A stretch of 5,178 nucleotides of DNA, from the NCBI GenBank assembly GCA_024643705.1, contig JAHEML010000343.1:1-5178 (forward strand). Direction: 5' to 3'. Positions 1 through 4,952 of the stretch are shown piece by piece (position 1 is the stretch's first letter; every line of letters starts with the position of its first letter). The position numbers and the translations under genes are program-made. Source of the stretch: Caldilineaceae bacterium (lineage in GTDB: Bacteria > Chloroflexota > Anaerolineae > Caldilineales > Caldilineaceae). Below the pieces are notes generated by a model, which was not told the origin of the DNA, did no database searches, and saw nothing but the letters and a program-made list of their open reading frames with translations.

Positions 1-73
1 TGGGGAAAGTACAGAGAGATAGGCGAATGGATGGTGCTAATAGCTCAATTATACCAGAAAGAGGGGAAATGGA

Positions 74-108
74 AACCGGGAGTCTCTTGCCAAAATTGAC
101 ACCCGGTT
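74..108. repeat. Inverted repeat flanking the -35 box, possible operator
   Basis: AACCGGG at 74-80 and its exact reverse complement CCCGGTT at 102-108 bracket the TTGACA box (96-101), with 21 bp between the arms. This is the geometry of a repressor operator or a weak stem over the promoter. Seven-bp arms can arise by chance, and no regulator gene is visible nearby. Confidence 0.25.
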
Positions 109-124
109 CTGCCCGCGTTATGAT
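96..124 (+). promoter_or_regulatory. Sigma70-type promoter for the rightward genes
   Basis: A perfect -35 box TTGACA (96-101) is separated by exactly 17 bp from TATGAT (119-124), which matches five of six bases of the -10 consensus. Transcription would start near 131, giving a leader of about 130 nt before the ribonuclease D start at 263. Nothing this close to consensus was noticed in the gaps before the two downstream genes, so it may serve all three. The match is read directly from the sequence; its activity is inferred. Confidence 0.65.
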
Positions 125-262
125 GGTTGGCGTTGTTTAGGGTCAGCGAGGCTCAGGGCCAGCGAAAACAGAAACCAGACCACTGGCTCTGGACATCTGA
201 TCCGAACAATCGTCTGATCAACCTATTGATAACTCCGATTTTGAACAAGCAGATCGACAGCC

Positions 263-1465
263 ATGACCAACAAGAACCGATCGATACCCTCCAATATCCC
301 CGCTCCTCACCTAGTGCAAAGCGCGGGGGAATTTGCCGAAATGATGGCCTACCTGCGCGATCAACCCCTGATCGCAGTGGATACCGAGAGCGACAGTCTC
401 TACCGCTACCATCCACGGGTCTGCCTGATCCAAATTTCGGCCCTCGCCACCGGTCCCGATGCCCGGCCCACAGCGGCAGACCCCATCCCAACGGTGGACT
501 ATCTGCTCGATCCTGTCAAATTCCACCGTTTTCAATCCTTGGGCGAACTCTTTGCCAACCCAGCAGTGGAGGTGCTTTTCCACGCCGCCGAGAATGATGT
601 GCGCCTGCTGGATCGGGATTTTAACTTTCGCTGTGCCAATGTTTACGACACCCAACTGGCTGCGCGCATTCTGGGCCGCAATGGGGTCGGCCTGGCAGCC
701 ATGCTCCAGGCCGAATTCGGCGTCATCAGCGATAAAAGCATGCAACGCACCGATTGGGGCCGTCGTCCGCTCACTCCCCAGCAGATGACCTACGCCCAGC
801 TAGACACCCACTATCTCCCCGTGCTACGTCAACGCCAAATGGTAAAACTGAAAGAAGCTGATCGCTGGGAAGAAGCCCAGGAAGGCTTTGCTGCTCTGGC
901 CGAGTTACGCTACGAAGAACCTGCCCAAGAGCGTACCTTTTGGCGTATGAAAGAGACGCGGGAAATAGCCGAGGAAGACCTGGGCCTGTTGGAAGAGCTG
1001 TGGAATTGGCGGGAGATCACCGCCGAAGAGATGGATCGTCCACCTTTCAAGGTGTTGGGTGATACGGTTTTGGGCGAGCTGACCAAACGCAAACCAACAA
1101 CCCTGACCGAATTGAGCAATATTCGGGGCTTCGGCGATCGCCAAGTCAAGCGTTTTGGCCGCGATGTGCTCGAGGCTGTGCAGCATGGATTGGAACAACC
1201 TGTGCCTGCCTTTCCCGAACCAACTGTACGCCCGGAGCAGTTGCTGTCCAAGCCAGAGCGCAAACGGTACGACGCCCTGCGCCAGTGGCGTACCGATATC
1301 GCCAATGGTCGCGGCGTGGACCCGGACATCGTCCTGAATAATAGTACGCTGCTGCTGGTCGCCACCCAGTGCCCCACAACCCTGGAAGAATTGCAGCAGA
1401 TTGCGGCCATTGGGCCTTGGAAAGCAAGCACCTATGGGCCTGCCGTGCTGGCACTGGCAAGTTGA
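263..1465 (+). CDS. rnd: Ribonuclease D (DEDDy 3'-5' exonuclease, two HRDC domains)
   Basis: This is a cytoplasmic 3'-to-5' exoribonuclease, in known members a trimmer of tRNA precursor 3' ends and other structured RNAs. The exonuclease domain covers roughly residues 17-205. Exo I has D40 and E42 in VDTESDSLY, exo II has D112 in HAAENDVRLLD, and exo III has Y177 and D181 in YAQLDTHYLP, so the full DEDDy metal-binding set is present. Two HRDC nucleic-acid-binding domains follow at about 236-312 and 334-400, and the 400-residue length is close to normal for the family. A proline- and alanine-rich stretch at 60-78 looks like an inserted loop. The ATG at 263 leaves a short lead before the domain. 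No good Shine-Dalgarno sequence precedes it, so the start is probable rather than certain. Assignment to the family is firm; its cellular substrate is inferred. Confidence 0.95.
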   Translation: MTNKNRSIPSNIPAPHLVQSAGEFAEMMAYLRDQPLIAVDTESDSLYRYHPRVCLIQISALATGPDARPTAADPIPTVDYLLDPVKFHRFQSLGELFANPAVEVLFHAAENDVRLLDRDFNFRCANVYDTQLAARILGRNGVGLAAMLQAEFGVISDKSMQRTDWGRRPLTPQQMTYAQLDTHYLPVLRQRQMVKLKEADRWEEAQEGFAALAELRYEEPAQERTFWRMKETREIAEEDLGLLEELWNWREITAEEMDRPPFKVLGDTVLGELTKRKPTTLTELSNIRGFGDRQVKRFGRDVLEAVQHGLEQPVPAFPEPTVRPEQLLSKPERKRYDALRQWRTDIANGRGVDPDIVLNNSTLLLVATQCPTTLEELQQIAAIGPWKASTYGPAVLALAS

Positions 1466-1494
1466 TCATCACCTTTGTGTACAGTGGCCTCCGT

Positions 1495-1515
1495 CCATTC
1501 TCATATCCCGATTGG
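1495..1515 (+). repeat. Heptanucleotide repeat remnant upstream of the small membrane protein gene
   Basis: Three consecutive 7-mers, CCATTCT, CATATCC and CGATTGG, resemble the three 7-mers CCATTCA, CCATTCC and CAATTGG found at 1969-1989 early in the next gene but one (16 of 21 positions agree). The tract ends 27 bp before the ATG at 1543, inside the 77-bp gap after the ribonuclease D stop. That gap shows no clear promoter or terminator. The similarity is visible, but shared origin is an inference from a short match. Confidence 0.35.
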
Positions 1516-1542
1516 TAGTATCATCGCCCCTGGAACAATCGT

Positions 1543-1908
1543 ATGAAACAGATATTTCTTCTTCTCATCACTGTTGGTTTGAATGTTGCGGGTCAATTTT
1601 TGATGAAACAAGGCATGAGTCAGGTGGGTGTCATCGGTGGTTCGCTTTCTACTATGGCCGTCAGTTTGACAAAGGCCTTTCTCAACCCCTTTGTGCTGGG
1701 CGGCGTGGGGGCCTATGGCTTCAGCAGCATCTTCTGGCTGATTCTGCTCAGCCGGGTAGAGCTAAGCTATGCGTACCCGGCTTTGAGCTTGGGATATGTA
1801 TTGGTCACTATCATCAGCGCGTTTCTGCTAAGCGAAAGCGTATCGCCCATGCGCTGGCTTTCGGTGGCAGTGATCAGTGTGGGTGTGATTCTACTCAGCC
1901 GTAGCTAG
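1543..1908 (+). CDS. Four-helix EamA/SMR-type small membrane protein (ArnE/ArnF-like)
   Basis: The 121-residue, very hydrophobic protein has four predicted transmembrane helices at about 3-22, 35-58, 60-80 and 84-118, the last long stretch covering the conserved end of the half-size drug/metabolite transporter fold. The motif N14-V-A-G-Q-F-L-M-K near the N terminus and the segment S75-Y-A-Y-P-A-L-S-L-G-Y-V resemble ArnE/ArnF and EamA half-units. Canonical EmrE-type exporters carry a proton-coupling glutamate at position 14; here it is asparagine, which argues against a classical multidrug antiporter. Proteins of this size act as dimers or pairs. The YfhO-like gene begins 15 bp after its stop, so they are probably co-transcribed, and a role in flipping a lipid-linked sugar is a reasonable but unproven guess. 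A weak purine-rich site (TGGAA, 1531-1535) precedes the ATG. Substrate unknown. Confidence 0.85.
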   Translation: MKQIFLLLITVGLNVAGQFLMKQGMSQVGVIGGSLSTMAVSLTKAFLNPFVLGGVGAYGFSSIFWLILLSRVELSYAYPALSLGYVLVTIISAFLLSESVSPMRWLSVAVISVGVILLSRS

Positions 1909-1916
1909 CGTAAAGT

Positions 1917-1937
1917 GTGAAACGTGAAACGTGAAAA
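1917..1937 (+). repeat. GTGAAAC heptamer array spanning the start codon of the YfhO-like gene
   Basis: Three tandem 7-mers, GTGAAAC (1917), GTGAAAC (1924) and GTGAAAA (1931), overlap the translation start. Each begins with GTG in a different frame, and only the middle one opens the long frame. An in-frame TGA at 1918-1920 excludes any start further upstream. No Shine-Dalgarno sequence is visible, as if the array had replaced the native initiation region. Confidence 0.6.
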
Positions 1938-4407
1938 CGTAGCCGAAACAACCACAATTTCAGTTTCCCCATTCACCATTCCCAATTGGAAAGATGGTGG
2001 AGTAGCTCTTCTCCTTGCCCTGCTAACGGTTGCCTTTTTCTGGCGCACCCTCTCCGGCGATGTCTACCAACCTGCTGATGGTGGCGATCTGGTTAGCTTT
2101 CTATACCCCACCTATCGTTTCGCCGCTGCCACCCTGGCACAAGGCGACTTGCCCCTATGGAACCCGACACTGTACGGCGGCGCACCCTTTATTGCCGACA
2201 TCCAGGCTGGTTTTCTATATCCACCCAATCTATTGCTCTTTCTACTGAAGCCAGATTTTGGCTACGGCTGGATGCAGTGGCTTGCCATCGGCCATATCTG
2301 GTGGGCTGGGCTGGGGGTCTATGCTTTATGTCGTGTGTTGGGCATCTCCCGTCCGGCGGCATTTTTCGCAGGGGCGGCCTTTGCGTTCAGCGATCCGCTC
2401 CTCATTCATCTGGGAAACTTGAACCTAATTAGTGTTCTTGCCTGGCTAGGCTGGGTTTTGGCCGCATTTCACGTTGCCATGGTCTCGCGCAGCTTGGCCT
2501 GGGCGGGTTTGGCCGGGCTGCTGTTTGCTATTGCCACTTATGCCGGCCATGCCCAAAGTAGCTATTATATGGCTTTGGCGGTTCTGGGTTATTGGGCGTT
2601 GGGGATAGGCTATTGGTCTGGGGATTGGCGATTGATGCCCCAGGATTGGAGCATCCGCAGTGCAAGAGGATCGGGCAATGGTCTTGGAGACTTGACAAAG
2701 GCCCTGCTTGGTACGTTCAAATATCCGATTGCAATGGGGCTTGTCGCACTCTTGTTGACAGCACCACTCGTACTCTCGTCGATAGACCTATTGCCCTACA
2801 CGGCCCGGGCCGATATGGCATATCAGGATAACGTAGGCTATTCTCTGGCTCCTGTTCCCGCCCTTGTTGGGCTCATCACCCCTGGTTTCTTTGGCCGCGG
2901 TCCAGCACTCCACTGGAGTCTTTGGGATCGGGTGGAGCTACCCTATGCGGGGGCCGTGGCTCTGTTGCTTGCACTGGCCGCGCTATTTCTTCCACTGGAC
3001 AACAAACACAGCCGCTTGTTGCCCTGGCTTGGGCTGGCGGCTTTCGGCTTTTTCGTTGCACTTGGCGTCTATACGCCGGTGCACGGTTGGATGACTCAAC
3101 TCCTGCCCGGATTCGACTCGTTCCGTGCCCCGGCCCGTGCAATCGTCCTATGGACGTTCAGCCTGGCTGTCCTATCGGGGTATGGGATCGATGGGCTACG
3201 AGTGGGGTGGTGGACGGAAAATGACACTGGCTCCATGCAGATTCACCGGTCTTCAAGAGCCTATTCCGGATTTCTTAAATGGGGTGGCCTCGCTCTTCTT
3301 GTTGTTGCCATTCCTGCTATGTATGCTTCTTTGCTTGTGTTGCAACCGGATTCTACCTGGTTTTTGCGTGCGTCTCTGGCTGGGTTGGCTGTAACCCTTG
3401 CCGCTGGAGCCTGGCTGGGAACGTGGGGGCTTGTCAGTAGCCTGAACAGGGAGCATTTGACCGGAGGAGTACTGGCCGTTCTGTTGTCGGTACTGCTGCT
3501 GATAGAGGTGGCCGCAACGGGTGCGTACACAGACATCAGTGAAAACGACCCTGCGCGGGGGTTCAATCACCCAGAGATCGTGGCATTTTTTCGCGAGCAA
3601 GTGGACAGAAACGGGATGACGGGCGAGTCACAAATTTCGTTCCCATTCCGCATCGATGCCCGTACAGACATCGACGACCTTTGGCAGCCTGACACCGCTG
3701 CCCTTGTTGGCCTGCGCGACGTGTGGGGGATCGTCAACCCACTTCTGCTTCAACATTGGGACAGGCTCTGGGAGTCCACCGGGGGCAGGCAGACGCGCCT
3801 GTACGATATGCTCAACGTGGGCTATGTGTTGGTGCGAGACGGCACGCCTCTGCCCGAAAAATTTGTGTTGGCCTTCGACGCACCCGGTGACCTGGCCGTC
3901 TATCGCAACCCGGACGCCTTCCCCCAGGCCTGGTTTGTCTCCCGCAGCCTACCTGTGCCCAATGCAGATGATGCTTTGGCTGCGCTTATCCAGCCAGATT
4001 TCGATCCGGCTCAGACGGTTATTCTCATCGGGCAGGATGGTGAGCAACCTGCAGCCGTCGAAGCTCAATCCCCATCTGCTCAACCGCGCACCATTCAATC
4101 ACCAATCTCTGGTCTGCAATCCTCCGCCAACACCCTTCGCCTTACCCTCTCCGCCCCCGACTCCGGCTTTCTTGTACTTAGCCAAGCGTGGTACCCTGGC
4201 TGGCAAGCGACCATCAACGGCGCAGAAGTCCCCGTTCTGCGCGCCAATTATGCTCTGCGCGCCGTGGCTGTGCCTGCTGGCGAATTGGTCGTCGAGTTGG
4301 AATTTTCGCCGAGAAGTTGGCGATGGGGGCTATGGTTGGCAGGGGGTGGTGTGGGGTTGCTCTGCCTGCTCTTTGTTCTATCCGGGGTACGGCGACGAGC
4401 AGGATAG
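1924..4407 (+). CDS. YfhO-family polytopic membrane protein (GT-C superfamily, putative glycosyltransferase)
   Basis: This 827-residue integral membrane protein has about 13-15 predicted helices between residues 25 and 535, a large extracytoplasmic region at about 536-795, and a final helix at 800-822 followed by the basic tail RRR. Family signatures are clear: D52-G-G-D-L with L-Y-P (60-62), then G-D-L-P-L-W-N-P (74-81) and P-F-I-A-D-x-Q (88-94); T-P-G-F-F (319-323); P-G-F-D-S-F-R-A-P-A-R (395-405); and the terminal beta domain with W-Y-P-G-W (756-760) and R-A-N-Y-A-L-R (773-779). YfhO proteins belong to the GT-C fold clan, and some modify cell-wall polymers using lipid-linked sugars; the substrate here is unknown. 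The GTG start lies in a heptamer array, lacks a ribosome site and is the only plausible one, as a stop sits two codons upstream. Residues 11-22, 222-244 and 715-733 are encoded by 7-bp-period DNA. It follows the EamA/SMR gene by 15 bp. Confidence 0.9.
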   Translation: MKRENVAETTTISVSPFTIPNWKDGGVALLLALLTVAFFWRTLSGDVYQPADGGDLVSFLYPTYRFAAATLAQGDLPLWNPTLYGGAPFIADIQAGFLYPPNLLLFLLKPDFGYGWMQWLAIGHIWWAGLGVYALCRVLGISRPAAFFAGAAFAFSDPLLIHLGNLNLISVLAWLGWVLAAFHVAMVSRSLAWAGLAGLLFAIATYAGHAQSSYYMALAVLGYWALGIGYWSGDWRLMPQDWSIRSARGSGNGLGDLTKALLGTFKYPIAMGLVALLLTAPLVLSSIDLLPYTARADMAYQDNVGYSLAPVPALVGLITPGFFGRGPALHWSLWDRVELPYAGAVALLLALAALFLPLDNKHSRLLPWLGLAAFGFFVALGVYTPVHGWMTQLLPGFDSFRAPARAIVLWTFSLAVLSGYGIDGLRVGWWTENDTGSMQIHRSSRAYSGFLKWGGLALLVVAIPAMYASLLVLQPDSTWFLRASLAGLAVTLAAGAWLGTWGLVSSLNREHLTGGVLAVLLSVLLLIEVAATGAYTDISENDPARGFNHPEIVAFFREQVDRNGMTGESQISFPFRIDARTDIDDLWQPDTAALVGLRDVWGIVNPLLLQHWDRLWESTGGRQTRLYDMLNVGYVLVRDGTPLPEKFVLAFDAPGDLAVYRNPDAFPQAWFVSRSLPVPNADDALAALIQPDFDPAQTVILIGQDGEQPAAVEAQSPSAQPRTIQSPISGLQSSANTLRLTLSAPDSGFLVLSQAWYPGWQATINGAEVPVLRANYALRAVAVPAGELVVELEFSPRSWRWGLWLAGGGVGLLCLLFVLSGVRRRAG
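1955..1989 (+). repeat. Heptamer array within codons 11-22 of the YfhO-like gene
   Basis: Five consecutive 7-mers can be read: CAATTTC, AGTTTCC, CCATTCA, CCATTCC, CAATTGG. They share a pyrimidine-rich [CA]-[AC]-[AT]-T-T core at an exact 7-bp spacing. The tract encodes the non-membranous N-terminal stretch just before the first helix. It is a different unit from GTGAAAC at the start codon 18 bp upstream. Confidence 0.5.
2587..2654 (+). repeat. GGNNATT heptamer array inside the YfhO-like gene (Gly-Tyr-Trp repeat)
   Basis: Consecutive 7-mers GGTTATT, GGGCGTT, GGGGATA, GGCTATT (2587-2614) are followed by a 5-bp break, then GGGGATT and GGCGATT (2620-2633), with CAGGATT at 2641 in the same register. 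Because three 7-mers equal seven codons, the protein shows a 7-residue repeat: G222-Y-W-A-L-G-I then G229-Y-W-S-G-D-W. The segment lies at a membrane-loop boundary, after the helix near 208-221, and continues into a polar loop. Confidence 0.55.
4066..4121 (+). repeat. CAATC heptamer tract encoding a Gln-Ser-Pro linker in the YfhO-like protein
   Basis: CAATC occurs at 4096, 4103 and 4117, with TGGTC in the intervening slot at 4110, an exact 7-bp period. A further CAATC is at 4066. The encoded stretch, residues 715-733, reads Q-S-P-S-A-Q-P then Q-S-P-I-S-G-L-Q-S and forms a low-complexity linker just before the terminal beta domain that starts near 738. The CAATC core is the reverse complement of the GATTG found in the 2620-2634 tract. 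Confidence 0.45.
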
Positions 4408-4410
4408 GCG

Positions 4411-4450
4411 CAACGGATGGCCGTTGGGCGAGGGCACGCCAGTGCTGGCG
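4411..4450. terminator. Two small palindromes between convergent genes, possible bidirectional terminator
   Basis: CAACGG (4411-4416) and CCGTTG (4421-4426) form a 6-bp stem with a 4-nt loop. CGCCAG (4437-4442) and CTGGCG (4445-4450) form a near-perfect palindrome 10 bp further on. They lie in the 85-bp gap where the YfhO-like and cold-shock genes converge, where a shared terminator is expected. Neither is followed by a run of T on either strand, so intrinsic termination would be weak. Confidence 0.3.
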
Positions 4451-4492
4451 AGTTGCGATTCACTGATGAAGATGAAAAGCGCCGCGCCGGAC

Positions 4493-4687
4493 CTATGAGA
4501 CCAGCTGCACGTTGACCGCATTCATCCCCTTTTTCCCGCGCTCGGTCTCGAAGGTCACGCGGTCCCCCTCCCTGATGTTATCCACCAGCCCGGTGACTTG
4601 AACGAATATCTCCTCGCCGGTGTCGTCATCCGTGATGATCCCATGTCCCTTGGCTTCGTTGAAGAATATTACCGTGCCGGTATACAT
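4493..4687 (-). CDS. Divergent cold-shock domain protein (CspA family)
   Basis: The 64-residue protein is a single cold-shock domain, a five-stranded beta barrel that binds single-stranded RNA or DNA and acts as an RNA chaperone or antiterminator. The order of elements is normal: T-V-I-F-F-N-E-A-K-G-H-G-I-I (RNP1 region, residues 5-18), E-I-F-V-Q-V (RNP2 region, 26-31), then T-G-L-V-D, R-E-G-D-R-V-T-F and K-K-G-M-N-A-V-N-V at the end. The T-G-L-V-D and N-A-V-N-V segments recall a Bacteroidota-like subfamily more than E. coli CspA. Two key aromatic or ring positions differ: the usual KGFGFI is KGHGII and the usual FVHF/FVHV is FVQV, so binding may be altered. A GAGGAG site 9 nt upstream sets the ATG at 4687; another ATG at 4694 is out of frame. 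It converges with the YfhO-like gene. Confidence 0.93.
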   Translation of the reverse strand: MYTGTVIFFNEAKGHGIITDDDTGEEIFVQVTGLVDNIREGDRVTFETERGKKGMNAVNVQLVS

Positions 4688-4696
4688 CTTCCATTG

Positions 4697-4722
4697 CTCC
4701 TCGCGGCGCAGAGAGCGGCCGC
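4697..4722 (-). promoter_or_regulatory. Shine-Dalgarno site and adjacent leader hairpin of the cold-shock gene
   Basis: GAGGAG (minus strand, 4702-4697) lies 9 nt before the start codon and is the best ribosome site in the window. Immediately upstream in the mRNA, GCGGC (4722-4718) can pair with GCCGC (4707-4703) around a 10-nt loop, ending one base from the ribosome site. Structured leaders are typical of csp mRNAs. A thermosensor role here is inference only. Confidence 0.5.
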
Positions 4723-4749
4723 ACAGTTTGATGCTACATCAATAGAAAT

Positions 4750-4766
4750 ATGATACGTATGTGCAA
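4750..4766 (-). promoter_or_regulatory. AT-rich candidate promoter region of the cold-shock gene
   Basis: An AT-rich stretch about 60-80 bp before the csp start contains TTGCAC (4766-4761, like a -35 box) and TATCAT (4755-4750, five of six to a -10 box), both on the minus strand. They are too close together to work as one pair. TATCAT would need a poor -35 box near 4775, and TTGCAC a poor -10 box near 4740. The region is the likely promoter site, but exact boxes cannot be fixed. It also holds the palindrome ATACGTAT (4753-4760). Confidence 0.3.
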
Positions 4767-4952
4767 CTATGAAAAAGCGGGGATATGAATGTGTTTTGAC
4801 GTGGGAAAGTCGGCGCTGCGCTTGTCCGCGATCTCCTCGATGCGGCCAGTCAAATCCTGGCCCGCCGCCGTGAAGGCTGACTCAAGCTTCTCTAAGGTCC
4901 GCTTCTCCTTGTCTCGAAGACAACGCCGCCCTTGCCGACGGGCAAACCTCGT
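4767..4952 (-). pseudogene. Possible coding relic, helical Lys/Glu-rich fragment
   Basis: A minus-strand frame of 61 codons runs from just after a TGA (4955-4953) to TAG (4769-4767) without any ATG. Its middle looks like real protein: D-K-E-K-R-T-L-E-K-L-E-S-A-F-T-A-A-G-Q, then D-L-T-G-R-I-E-E-I-A-D-K-R, charged and helix-forming, with mostly G or C in third codon positions. Upstream of the TGA the same frame continues back to an ATG at 4991-4989 with an alanine-rich stretch, and a neighbouring frame from a GTG at 4957 is also open. A gene fragment broken by a stop or frameshift would explain this. The family was not recognised, and chance is not excluded. Confidence 0.3.

Larger units (their letters stand above)
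1..262. other. Upstream region without a firm gene
   Basis: No recognisable gene lies here. Two short plus-strand frames enter from the left edge: one runs to TGA at 97-99 and one to TAG at 138-140 (with an ATG at 27). Either could be the 3' tail of a gene cut by the window, but neither has a recognisable family signature and they contradict each other. The right part is the presumed leader of the ribonuclease D mRNA, about 130 nt. It contains a small hairpin candidate (CCAGA 175-179 with TCTGG 188-192) and a 7-bp direct repeat TCTGATC at 196-202 and 213-219. No tRNA or riboswitch pattern was recognised. Confidence 0.5.

Noticed and set aside
311..745. 144-codon minus-strand frame opposite ribonuclease D
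   Set aside because: It is antisense to the exonuclease domain with its complete DEDDy motifs, has no independent signature and is expected by chance in GC-rich coding DNA.
1461..1490. Promoter beginning TTGATC after the ribonuclease D gene
   Set aside because: No -10-like hexamer occurs at 16-18 bp spacing.
1401..1904. 167-codon frame overlapping the small membrane protein gene
   Set aside because: It covers the EamA/SMR gene in another frame and lacks any membrane or domain pattern, whereas the 1543-1908 frame gives a clean four-helix protein.
1917..1989. CRISPR array
   Set aside because: The repeats are 7 bp with no spacers; they form short tandem arrays, not 20-40 bp repeats separated by unique spacers.
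4476..4492. Intrinsic terminator of the cold-shock gene from the GC-rich stretch followed by TTTT on the minus strand
   Set aside because: The GC-rich bases form a direct GGCGC repeat that cannot fold into a hairpin with a workable loop before the T-run.
3656..4498. 280-codon plus-strand frame overlapping the end of the YfhO-like gene
   Set aside because: It is a shadow frame: the product is rich in Pro/Ser/Cys with no domain signature, while the overlapping frame carries the conserved YfhO C-terminal motifs.
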